64,000 nt of DNA from Nautilus pompilius (Eukaryota; Mollusca; Cephalopoda; Nautilida; Nautilidae): NCBI GenBank assembly GCA_018389105.1, contig JACATO010000307.1:2505001-2569000 (forward strand). The letters are read 5' to 3'. The translations under genes were made by a program, and so were the position numbers. Below are positions 13,681 to 25,999 of the stretch, piece after piece. The notes below the pieces were generated by a model that saw nothing but the letters and a program-made list of their open reading frames with translations, was not told where the DNA came from and ran no database searches. Position 1 is the first letter of the stretch, and each line of letters begins with the position of its first letter.

Positions 13681-15419
13681 TTACATAATCTGGATTTATG
13701 AAGTTTTAAACTAACTTTTTATCTATAATCATTGGTTAAAGAATTCAGTGAATCAGAAGATGATGGAAGCTTAACAACAATGCTAAATTGACTTCCTACT
13801 ACATGCACAGTTTTTGAGTAGCTGGAAAGTAATTAACACGTGCTTTTTAATATAGCAGACTGTGACTGCTTGCTTATAGAAACACAGTAATAAACTTGAA
13901 GGGTTTTTAGTGTTCAGTTACCTGACACCAAAATTCAGTTGAGGAATTGTGACTGTTAGCTAAACGTCATATGAAACCACCTGAGCCTTGAGACTGAACT
14001 GTATAAAATCTGAGAGACATTTTCAGCTGCTGCTGATGAAGAAAACATCCCACAATGCAAACCTACACAAACTGAAGTCCTCCTCTGCCTAGAATAAGCA
14101 TGACTACATGGGCATGATCTTTCCTTTCTGCCTGCTCAATTATAAGTTTTATTGCAGTTGCAAGTATCCAGCATCTGTATTATAATCAGTGAGGTTTTTG
14201 AAATGTTTAATAAATTTTTCAATGCTGTTTTAGTGCTAAGCATTTTCTTGGCTTTTCAGGATGGATTGTTATGGGAATGTTTTCTTAATCATTGGTGGAT
14301 AGAACACTTTCTTCACCTTATGGTAGAATAGTTTATTCTCACTCTATTGTAGTTCTCCTGTTGTGGATTTCCATTGGATACTAGCATACTCCCACTTCTA
14401 TCTCTTAATCAGAATAATTTATAGTAGGCACATTTTTTTTTCCCCGTTAGTTTGGTGTGTCTGGGAAGACTTCCTTTCTCCTGCATGATCTTGTGCTAAC
14501 TTTGCCTCTAGCCATCAGATATTTCCCTAACATTGCAGTAAATATCTTGCAAGCTTAGAATCCTCCTGGAGCCTTTCCAACCATCATGGTTATTGTGGCC
14601 AGTTATACTCTGTAGAGAAGGCTGATTACAGTGTAAAGCTATTTGTATTTGGATAGTAGAAATAAGTTGGTGTCTTTTGTTGGTTTTTTTACCTGAAAAT
14701 CTTAGCTTAGTTCCACTAAACCATTAGTTTGGTCTTCTTTTTCCTCATTTTGTAACTACCTTTGTTATGTAATTCATTCTGAATGCTTACAATCAATTTT
14801 GTTTTGTATATAAATCAAATTTGCTTTAACTTTATTGTATAGAGTGTACAAAAGTATGTTGTTGTTGTTGTTTTTTTTTACATTGAGAATTTATTCAGTT
14901 TGGTATGAGGTTAAATTTGTTTTTTTTTTATTTTTTGGTATGAATGTTTTAAATGCCAGCCTGGTTTTAGTGTTTTTGCTGAAATTTAAGTTTGTTGCTG
15001 CTGAGTTTAATTTTATTATGACTGGGGGAAAAAAGATAAACCAGCGTGGAAATTGCAAATGGCAAATAATTTAGGCTGCAGTCATGGCATCATAAAAAAG
15101 TCCCACAGAACGTAGTCTGATTTACATTTTGAAACCTTACACTCTGAGTTACAATTTTTATGTGTGCAGAAATGATTTTAACATCTCCATGGATTTAACA
15201 AAATTCAGCCCCTATTGCAATCATTAAAAAGAGAGTTAAGTAGTTCTAAGGAGGCAGAAAGCTAGCCATCTTGGTGTATGTAACACCACTGGGGAGGAGA
15301 AATGGAAATCTGTATGGCTCTTACATTTATTAGTAACTACACTTGCAAGTAATTTTTTCCACTCTTACTTTCTCATTTTGCTACAAATGAAATATTTTCT
15401 GATATCTAAGCTATAATCT

Positions 15420-15790
15420 TAGCTAATTTGTAATTATGGCCCTGGTATTAGCAGCTGTGGACATTAAAAAAAATCTCTTCCCATCTACATGTTCAAAACC
15501 CTAATTATTTTGAAATTCCCTATTAGATTTCCTTTTAAATGTCTAAGACTTGGTAATTCATAGTAAGCAGTCAGTGTATTCCAAATCCTAATACCTGGAA
15601 ATAATCTAGTGTATCTATGCTGAATTTTGTTCAATAAATCAGTATACTTTTTAAAGTAAGGAATCTACACTTGTACAGCATATTCAAAATGTGGATAAAC
15701 CAAGGAATACAACTAAAACAACTTTTGTATTTGATACTCCTAAAATTCTGTTTGCTTTAACTTAGCAAAAATTACATAATCAGTATGTTG
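15420..15790 (-). mobile_element. Second copy of the CR1-type LINE 3' part
   Basis: Aligns by eye with 37150-37470: both contain (read on +) a run like aaaccc-taattattttgaaa, an attagatttcc/ttagacttcc stretch, catattccaaat and a ctgtgctga/ctatgctga block in the same order. No coding part is visible here. Confidence 0.6.
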
Positions 15791-18116
15791 ATTCTTGTGT
15801 TTCATTATGTATTTTCATACTGCTGTATATATTGTCATGCAGCTTGTGACATTAAGCTATACATCATCAGCATCAGTGCACCAGAACCAAAAAGATGTTT
15901 ATGACTTGTTTTCATTTTTTTTTCAAAGACAGCTAAATTTAACAGACAGAAAGTAGCTTAGATACTGCTACCATCTGTTCTTCCAACAAACCAGTTAATC
16001 CAAATATGCAATGATTGACATGTCATCATGTGGGTTAGCCTGCTGTCTTCATGTCTATCAATTTGCCTTCATCTTTGGGTAATATCAAATTCTACCCCCC
16101 CTCCACTTAACTCCTGCCGCCAGTTGTCATGTGTCTGTTATTACAACATATTGAGTAACATGATAAAGATGTGTCTGCTCCCAGTACAAACAGTTTTTTT
16201 TTTAATGATATGTTGGACTTACACATCATATTCTTGAAGTTATTGAAGAATAATTAACAAGAGAAATCAGAGACAGAGCATGTAAACAGAGAAATAAATG
16301 TATTAACGGTTCAGCGCCTGAGATGTGTGCTTAAACACAAACAATGCACCATCTAAAGGTAATGAAGCTGTTAACCCTTTCTAACAAGTTCAAACTATGT
16401 TACCTGCCTTTGATCAACTACAACATCCTGACTCAGAAGTTTCCTCCTACAAGGCACAAAATTAACTGAATACATATACATAAATGTACTAAGGTTTCTG
16501 AAGATGATTCCTTGAAATCTCAGAATAACACGGTTTGAGAGAGAAAGCAATGCACTTAAAAAGAAGAGAATGAATGAAAAAAACAATCATCTATTTTAGT
16601 GCTAAAATTTAAAAAATATTTTTATGAATAATTTAGCTTAATTCATCAAGAGTACAATATTGTAAAGACCATATATCACAAGAGCAAAATGATGCACTAC
16701 TATACTATAAGCATTTGATAGCATCTTGTATGGTTAAGGCATATTATTATTGGCAAGGTCCAGATTTTTGCCGTAGATAAGTGAGTGCAGCCTTTACCTT
16801 GGACAATTTTTTAGTAAGATGCCACCAAATGTATTTAAATGTCAGTTCTGGACTCTATCCTAAGGAAGAAGCCAAAAGCCCTATAATTTCTTCTAGCTGA
16901 TTGTTTTAGCAGCATGATATGTTCTCACAGAACATGTGAATTAAGAAAGACCCTAGTAAATCTGTTGTTCATAAAAAAGAAAGATGTTACAGCATATACA
17001 ATGATGTTCTCTCAATCTTTGCTGTTGAACCAACTTGCTACATGCAAATGTTGGTGGAAGGGATGGGATCAGATAGCTTTTCACAGTTTATCCATACCCA
17101 TTCCTATCCATTTTATGTAAACTGATGGAATCTACTTCTCAGAAACTGAGCAGCTCAATATTCTAAACGATTCTTAACCTGCTGTTCACACAATTCTGAA
17201 GCTTTTGCAACATGGGGAGAAGCATTTTCTTTAATGCTGTATTCCATGACAGCAGAGTTGGTGAAGAATTTGGTTATTGCGGTTTTTTTGCCTCAAGTTC
17301 ACAGCATCAGTAATTTCTACAGGTGTTGGACATTAACCACAATGAAGCTGGCAGAGAGAGTAGTTTCTGGGTGGTAGGGTAGACAGCTTCACAGAACCAC
17401 CCGATAGTCCACTTTACCCACCCTATGACACATTCTAAGTTTATGGAAGGGCCGATATCACAAGAACCAACTGTTCTTAGCATTTTTATTAAGCTAAATG
17501 CTGCTGGCCGTTAAACTTTAAACAGCTTTTGCTGTAATCTTCTAAGGTTTACATTATTAATTTTTTTAAATAAAATGTTTTAAAAACAGCTGAATCAGAA
17601 AGTTTTCTGTGTCTGCTGAAAAATGTTTAATAAATAAATTAAATAGCGATAGACAAAATATCTTTTACACACTTAGTGAGTAAATTCCATCTTTACGTGA
17701 CTTTACAAAATTAACCCTAGTCCTGCCTGAAAATACTTCTGACATTATAGTAGTCTTGGGCAAAAAGAATTTCCTACTTTTTCATTAGTTAAAACCACCA
17801 TTTGTAGTGGTTATTATCCAGAATTGACACACACACACAACTGGCACAGTGTGTAATGCACTTTGGGGGTCACTTTATCGATGACCAGCATGTTAGGCAA
17901 TCGCTACTGGGATCAATATAGGCAGGAAGGGCAGAACTTTACCTAATGTTTACTGCTTGAAAGGTGAATTTTGGTTAAATCTAGGTACAATAATGCCTTT
18001 TTGAAAATTTTTCTTCTCTGAAAAAAATAATGAATTTCAATCAGGAATATTCTAGATTTGGAAGAGTTAATTCTAATTTTACTGATACATTGAAAACATT
18101 TCGTTTAATATTAAGT

Positions 18117-18138
18117 ATTGATTGATTGATTGATTGAT
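18117..18138 (+). repeat. (ATTG)n microsatellite
   Basis: Five tandem ATTG units. Confidence 0.85.
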
Positions 18139-19933
18139 TTTCACAGACAAGTCTTTCTATATCTGGATGGAAATTGAATAAACAAAATTAAGCGCAGGTA
18201 ACGATTTTAAATAACAGACCTTAATTAAATCATAGACACTGTCAGTAACTTGTATTTTTCTGTTGCTTTGTTGTTGTTGCTTTCCTAATAAATCCATCTG
18301 ACCAGAAAATGAAGAAGATGTGATAAATAAATGTGGATTTTCAAAACTTTGGAAAATGTATTTTAAAAAAATAATCAAATATAGTTTTATACTTTGAAAA
18401 AGAAGATTGATCAACATTGTTGGAACTTGTGTAGTCACTTCTTCACGGCTTGTTCCACTAACCACAACATCCCCCACCCAGTGGGTAGAGGATGTAGATT
18501 CTAGTTGGTAATTTTGTCAACAATAATAATTTATTTTTCTTGTTAGACATTTCATAACACCTTTCAATTTTTTTTACCATATAAGTTGTAAATCAAAATA
18601 TCCCACCACCACATACACACACAGTCCCATCTATTAATCCATGCTGCTATACATAAACTCTGTTGTTAGATTTTCAGCCATGGATACTTTTATAATATCT
18701 CAATTATTTTTTTTTTTTCAATTTCTTTGCAATATCTCCTATTTCAAGTAAACTTATTTACTCAGCATCTCATTAAATAATAATATTTAAAATCCTCTCT
18801 CATATTTCTCAGCAGTTAACATGTAATCGTCATCCTGGGCAATGGTCAGTGAAGGTTAATGTTCCGGAAAATCAAGATTTTCCATTTTTAGTCTAATTTT
18901 CCAGAAGGCAAAATGACTTAGATAACAGAATGGGTTTTGCCACTACCCCAGGATAACTTTTAACAATTTTGACAGACTCTACAAGCCCAAAATTAGCTCA
19001 TTACATTTTTTTTTTTTTTAAGTTATTGCCCATGTTCGGAAGTTTGCATATTGTAATGTTATACGTAACCAGACCATTTTCATTACTATTAATACAGTAT
19101 AACTGCTAAGAAAAATATGTGCAGACAACTATATACCAATGTGGGTAAAACAAACAATGGTCTAATTAAAATGTAAAAGAAATATTGCACAACTTTTTAA
19201 AAGTCTCCAGATTTAGCAAGAATTTTGTGCATGCGGTTTTAATGAAAATTGTATTATAATAATTTCAATCTTTGGAATGCTTTAACTAAATTTTCTCACT
19301 GTGCATCTAAATCTTGAAACCGTAAAAGAATTTTCTTTTTCTTAAGAGTCAGTTAACTCTGAACAATTTAAAAACATGAATATTGGCAGAAAATTCCTCC
19401 TTTCCAAAGTAAATAGTCTAAATTCTAATAGTTATGTATTTTCTTTGAACTAATTGTGTGTGTATTCCTTTAATAATGAAAACCGTATCTAAAGTCAAAA
19501 GATAAATACCAATAATAATCTGGCACAAGTGGTTGTCTACATTTTGTTTTAAGGGACACTGAAGTCCACAAAGTTTTAAATGACATCACTAATATTTATA
19601 ATTAAATCTAAACAAAAATTGCAGTAAAAATAATTAAACGTTTGTGTCTGAGTTTGTTTTTTGTTTTTTTAAGTCAGAAGCAGTAAGAATGATATACAGC
19701 ACTATGACACAGTAGTTTTCTTTTTACAGAAGAGTTATGCTGTGTTGCTTGGAATGTTTGAAATTGAAAATCCAAATTCGGTGGAATTCTCTTGTAATTT
19801 AAGATAACTTTTTATTATATCTCTATTTTATTTTCTTGTAGCAAGTAACCTAGATGATCCTTTAAATATTTAACAATACCCGCAAGTGAATAACTTTTTT
19901 GGAATCAATATGCAGTTATCGGGAAATAAACAA

Positions 19934-19976
19934 GGGAAATAATCGTGTAATATAAATACATGCACGATTATCTCCC
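19934..19976. repeat. Imperfect 14-bp inverted repeat with 15-nt spacer
   Basis: GGGAAATAATCGTG and CACGATTATCTCCC pair with one mismatch. The right arm inverted begins GGGAGATAATC, close to the arms of the foldback element at 42531. Confidence 0.5.
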
Positions 19977-21399
19977 ATCTTTTTAAGCAAACCTCTCAAA
20001 GAAAATATCTAATCTAGAAATCTTTTTATTTATTCAGAATATTAAAAAAAATACTTTTTCCATATGAAAAAGAATGTAAAAAATAAAAATAGCAGTAATT
20101 TCTATATTTACAGAATAATATTTCATTTGTGTCCATTTAGAACGTATACGAGTTTTGCGCTTTATTTCCATGTAGGTGTAAAGAGTTACGCCCCTTATTG
20201 ATAATTCCCTTTAAATAGCTATTTAGAGCAGTATTATATTAAAAATAATAAAACAAACCAGCCTGCGAAGATCCTTGCGCAGCCTTCACTCGTTCTAACT
20301 CATTAAGATGAAGAAATTCGATGGTCAGTCCAACTATGCTGCCTCGTTATATTCTACATGGGAAGGTGTCAACATTAATATAAGTAACTTTCATTTTCTT
20401 TCACTTTCCAGAAAAATAACCAGTGCCCACATTAACTGTATTCGAGTTATCTGTCGCAGCGCCCTCTAGTTTAGCATCATGGAATCTAGAAATTTTGGTA
20501 ATTAACGTAGATGGTCAACAACTCGACCAGGGTTTATGAGCTAGAATGAATGATAAGCACCAGAGCATGAGTGGAGTATCAGACTGTTTCCGCGCCTGAA
20601 TAGAAGGGGGGACCCATTTCATTGTAGGAAAATGTGTAAAGCTAATTATTTTCTTCTTTTTTTTTTACGTATTACGGCTGCAGCCCTGATTACCTTTAAT
20701 TAAATATCCCTGCAAGCAAAAATCATTCTCGTTTTGGAAGAAGAAAATGGCTTAGTGGTTCAAGGGACTTTATTACACCTGTATTCTCCCCCAGAAATCT
20801 GCAGAGCAAGCAAACATCTAAATACTGTAGTCCATAAATATCACACCGAGTTCGGTGACGTTGGATATTTAAAGTTGTCTTCAATGTGAAAAGTCCGGCG
20901 GTTATGAGTAAAGGAGGATATCAGAGTCAATTAAAATATATATGTGGACACCAGGCTGGCTGACCTTCACTGACTTCGTTAGTATGAGAAATTACTTCTA
21001 CTTGCACAAGAGACGGCCCCTTTTGATATTAAGGACCATTGTTATTTTGACTGAGATTCATCACATAAAGTTACATTTGTAAACTGCAGAAGCTAGCTAC
21101 AGTTTACATTAATAATAATAATAATATTATTATTAATATGCTAATGGTGATTTAGAAACTTCAATACGCCCTCACCAGCCAGGTGGTCAGTCTTTACTAT
21201 GGGGTTGTTGACATTCCCAAGGCTGCCATTACAGAAGCATCCGAAACGGTGATATCAGAACGTATCGCATCACACAGATTTCAAAACGTCTTTCGGAACG
21301 AAAAATGAAAAGGTTAAAGGTACTGGAGCTTTCAGTACTACGCAGTACAAATGTAGACTAAAGTATGCAGATATGGTCCCCAGGCAATACAGCAGGGGA

Positions 21400-21770
21400 A
21401 GCAGGCAGCGCACGTGATCAATTCTGACTCACCGGTAGGAAAGCTGGCCACGTGACCGTCCTCCTTGAACGTCACCAGCGGGGCTAATCACGTAGTAATT
21501 CGAGGCGCTACTTTCGTTTTACTAGACATCATTAACGCCTCGCTAGCGCTTCCACCTACGAGGTCGGCGGTGTGTGGGAGGGGAGAGATTTTTCAGTAAT
21601 TTACCACGTGTCGCACCGAGAACAGAATAGAGGCCGGCAGACGGCTTCTCTCCGCCCACGGAGATTCTCAAACAAGAAATGAAAACGAAACCTAGTTTTC
21701 CGCAGTGACCTGGGGTTGTGTGCCAACGAGAAGGTGACCACCTCCCGGCTCGCGAGGGGCCCGTTCATTT
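21400..21770. promoter_or_regulatory. CpG-rich segment with clustered CACGTG E-boxes
   Basis: CACGTG occurs at 21411, 21449 and 21605, with a near match TCACGTAG at 21489 and TGACC/GTCACC flanks, all within 200 bp of GC-rich sequence. This suggests bHLH-ZIP binding; no first exon is evident next to it. Confidence 0.3.
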
Positions 21771-23936
21771 GGCTCTTATTTTTTTTAAAATTTTGTATTG
21801 ATGCTGTTCATTTTAGCGATTCTTTTTGAAAACCATCATCTTAGGACAGTGGACAAATATAATAGATTTTAAAACAGTTTGCAGAATTATATGTATGTCA
21901 TCTCCGAATACATTTCATTTGAAAAGAATGAGGACCACATTAGTTTGTGCATAGAATCATTAAAATTAAATAAATGATATCAAAAGTAAACTCGAAGCCA
22001 TTTTAATAACTATAATTTGAAAAGTTTTAACTTCCGTTAAATTGAATTGAAAACAGTAAAGAAATAGTTTAATTAGTTTACAGGTTTATCCAAGTGAGAC
22101 AGCTCTTTAGCTTGTAAAGTTAAGTATAGCAGTATTAGTACGTTTAATTAGTGCTAGGAGTCGGTTTGCTATTAATGATTTATTTTTAATAGAAAACTAC
22201 TGCAAATATTTGCAATACATTGTCTGTTCGTTTATTCTATTCATACCCCAACATCAAATATAAACTTATATCTCTAGAAATCAGAGATAGACTTTGAAAA
22301 GACGGCACAAACAGGGCCTCAACATGACATGCAACTTCTGAGACTCGGGATATTCCAGTCACATTAATACAAATTACAAAGACAGGTACAGAGCAGGACA
22401 GTCAGCCAGGTCACAAGCAGGAAGTCCACTGGTTTCAAACAAAGCAAAATAGAGTCAGCGACCGGTGGTTACTGGACCTCGCCCACCCAATGGTTCACTT
22501 CACTCACTTTACTGGCACGCTATCATTACTTCGCAAAATAGAAGGCGATTAAGTTTCTCTTTTATAGCGCCTTCGTATTACACTGAACTTGTCATTGGCT
22601 TTGCCCCTTCCTGATTGTTAAGGATGATTTACTTCATCCTTAAGAAAGTCTATCGCTTGTTTGACTCCTTAACTAAAATTTGTCCAATGCGGATAGCTGA
22701 AGTTCACCATTTCATCTTCACTGCTTAATTCTGTCGTTCGTGGGGTTAGATTACCGATTTACACCATGAACAGGAAAGGAATACTGCCGGAATTTCTATT
22801 CCTTAGTTTATTTGAAAAGAGTTAAGCCCTATGTCAGATGGAGACGGACATCTATGTTGAAGAAAGCTGTCATGAACAGGAAAGTGAGGGAGTTGTTTCG
22901 ATTTTTGGAAATCAAGTTTTTTACAGTTCTTAGTGTCCGTGAACGGGCGAGACACCGTCTTGCACAAATTTACAATGAACCATCTTCAAGCTAGGACGAA
23001 AATGTCTGCTCTAATCTGGTGTGCGATTTGGGCCGATGACCTGTGAAGAAAGTAACTTTTGCTTTATAAGATATGTCAACAGTTTTCAAAAGAAACTTCT
23101 GCCCGTTTGCTGCCATTAATCATCTGCTCAAAGGAGGGTGCCCAAGCTTATACCGACCATTCACCGCAAGGATGGAAATACTCAAAGAAACACAGCAACT
23201 GGTTTATTTTCGATCTCTTGGAAACCACTTCCAGGAGCTTTCTGTTTACAGATTCTGTCAGGGTTTCTCACCTCATTCGCAGTGTCAGCCAATGCTATAT
23301 ATAGTTCAAGAATAAACAACACAGGTGTTAATGTCAAATCTCTTTCCCGCTATGCTAATGTATTAGATGGGATGTTTGTTTAATTTAGTGCTAATAGATT
23401 AGCATACGTATTTCTCGTAATTTGTGTAGCATAAACTATCTCATCCCTCTACCTGAAGAGAAATGTAAATTAAGAGTTCATAATTAGCATCTTAAAATTA
23501 TCTCGTTTTGAATAACTGATTAGAAACAGGTAACTTTATCAATAAGACCACATTCAAATCTGCTAGGACAAAATGCCAGCCAGTGTGTCTATAAACCAAA
23601 AATACGAAAACAAAATTGGTTTACGCGTCAATCCACTATACATTCAGCGTGTGCATCTCAGGTGTAGCAACTGTACTGCGTGGTAATACAATGGCGAAAT
23701 TTATTTACCTGATTCTAGCAGCTTGATTATTTGTCATTTACAGATTCGCGTTTATGAAACAGCTTAAAGCGAGGAGGAAAGGGGGGTTTTGAATGGAATC
23801 TGAAACAAACCGCTGCCAGTAAGCAGGGTTGATGAGGAAATCATTCTCACAACATTACGCCGAATGCTGGCTCTGCTAGTCAAGGGACGAACAGTTGAAG
23901 ACAACTCACAACACGCGCCAGAGAGCTGAACCTATT

Positions 23937-24011
23937 TGGAAAATTGCTCGGATGGTTAGAGCATCCGACCGAACCTCTGAGAAATGTTTGGTCACCGTCA
24001 CCACTCTAAAA
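23937..24011 (+). tRNA. tRNA-like sequence, pseudo-tRNA or SINE head
   Basis: TTGCTCGGATGGTTAGAGCA fits an internal A box and a 4-bp D stem. The anticodon arm has 4 of 5 pairs and a 7-nt loop with GAA. A 4-bp T stem closes a 7-nt loop that lacks TTCGA. The acceptor stem does not pair. Not a functional tRNA; consistent with a decayed tRNA gene or tRNA-derived SINE. Confidence 0.35.
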
Positions 24012-25999
24012 GTTTGGCTAAAAGATGCGCCAAAATACAGAGTTGTGTAGAATGCTGATTTGTGTAGACTTCCCGATTGCTTTTGACTTGGTCGGATCAA
24101 GTTAGAATCTTTTTACCACAGATGCCATGTACTGAACAATGCATCAAAAGGTAAAGCAAACTAGAATTCGGTTCCAAAGGAACAGGCTCCGGTGATTGTT
24201 CCTTCCCGGTATGAGACAGTATTTACATAAACCACCTTTCAATCCTACTCCATTTCCTCAAAATATATTCGTACCGGAGAAAACTAGTCTGGTGAAAATA
24301 CAAAAATTCTGACCAATCGAAAGACAGAATCGTGATTGTTGCCGGCGAGCTGATTATTGCAGACGATGATATAGCAGCTGTACACTCTAATTTCTTGTAT
24401 TCCAAGTTTGGTCGCCGCAAAACTTGCTTCCAGTCACGTTACACAAGGTGTCCAACTGGATTCTATCAAAACGATCTCTTTGGAACGGCATGGACAGTTC
24501 AGAGTACCCTGCCACTAGCTTTGCACGGTTCTCTTTTGGGAGCTAGATCTCGTTCTCTCTCCTGATCGTCGATGACTTTAAAAATCTACACCATCAAACT
24601 GTCTACGATCCGAAATGGTTCGCGAAGGATTCCAAAACACGGCGAGAAGGTCCTTGAGCCACTTACTGATGGCTAAAAGGTAATATTTGCTTGTGCAATA
24701 AATAGGGATAGGTGAAGTAGTCGGTTAATCCCACTTTAGCTTTCCGTCAGTTTTGTGACGAGAGTTCGATTTCAAGCCGATCGCCTCCACCAGGTGGGCA
24801 GGTGGGAACTACGACCCTGAACTGGGATTTGTAATAAAGCCATCTTCGAGACAGGTATCCGTCCTGTTGAAGGCAGACTTGTGCGGCTATTGCTTGAACA
24901 GAAAATCCCGTATGTGCTTCACACACATCCCTTCGTGCTGGCATCGCCGAGGAAATAGCGGGGGGAGGCTCTGTTAAGTGACGATTTGCACAGCCGCGCT
25001 AATTTTAATTTTGGGGTCCTGCACAGGAGCCTTAATCAGTCTGGCTTTTGCCTTCACCGCGGCCCCCGAGGTCCGGACGGTTTTCCTGCCAAGTGAGGGG
25101 TTCTGATTTTCGCGAAGTCTCCGTCTGAGGGAAAACGAATGGCGTTCACCTATTAGCCGATAGCGGTACGGTTCTCCGCTCGTCGCCTGAAATCGGAAAC
25201 AAACCGATTAATCGACTTCCCACCCATTGTCGCCAATTTCTGTCTGATTCAGCTGCTGAACTCTTGTTTTCCGTGCGGAAACGGGCAGCCGCCACTCGGA
25301 TTCTTCCCGTGAATGACCCGCGCGATCGAACTTTACCTCCTCCTGCTGCTCCATCAGATTCCACCAAACAGTAAATCCACAGTCCACCATAATCTTTTGT
25401 CTTTGTCGGACAAAACTAGAACCGGTTAACACGGGATGAGTGGCTGTTTATATGCAGACGACTATCCCCAGTCGCAGGTGCGAGCCGCCGAGATGAAAGC
25501 AGCATCTTAATATAGTTCCAGGCATCCAATGTTTACACAATCGTCGCACAACATTTGCATAATTGGCACATTCAGTCTGGGAATGAGATCCGGGAGACTC
25601 CAAGTACGACAGATTATGCCATTACCAATTTTAATTTACTAAATGAAATATTTCTCACCTGCAGTCTTGCTTACTTTGACATTTTTAGCATTCTCTGCTA
25701 CCTCCATTTCATATCAATAAATGGCTCGAACGAACCCTTCTAGAATAACGGGTTTTCATAAGCTGCTGGAAACAGAAACCCTTACACTGCGCGCGCCTCT
25801 CTCTCAAGGCCAATGCGATTTCCGGATTCAATAGAACGACTCATGTTTCCGACCAGGATAGTTTACCCCGATTACCAGTATTATTAATAGTAAATATTTA
25901 ACCCCCCCCGCCTAATTGTCCTAAAAGGAAAAACGACGTAAAAGTTTTTTGGATGATTGCCTTCGCTCTGTTTGAATCTCTCACGAAAAATTCTGGTAG

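Larger units (their letters stand above)
15800..20000. other. AT-rich sequence, nothing recognised apart from microsatellites
   Basis: No coding or structural signal I can support. The 106-codon minus open frame at 18157-18477 is Leu/Ile/Phe/Ser-rich, as expected from AT-rich DNA. Confidence 0.5.
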
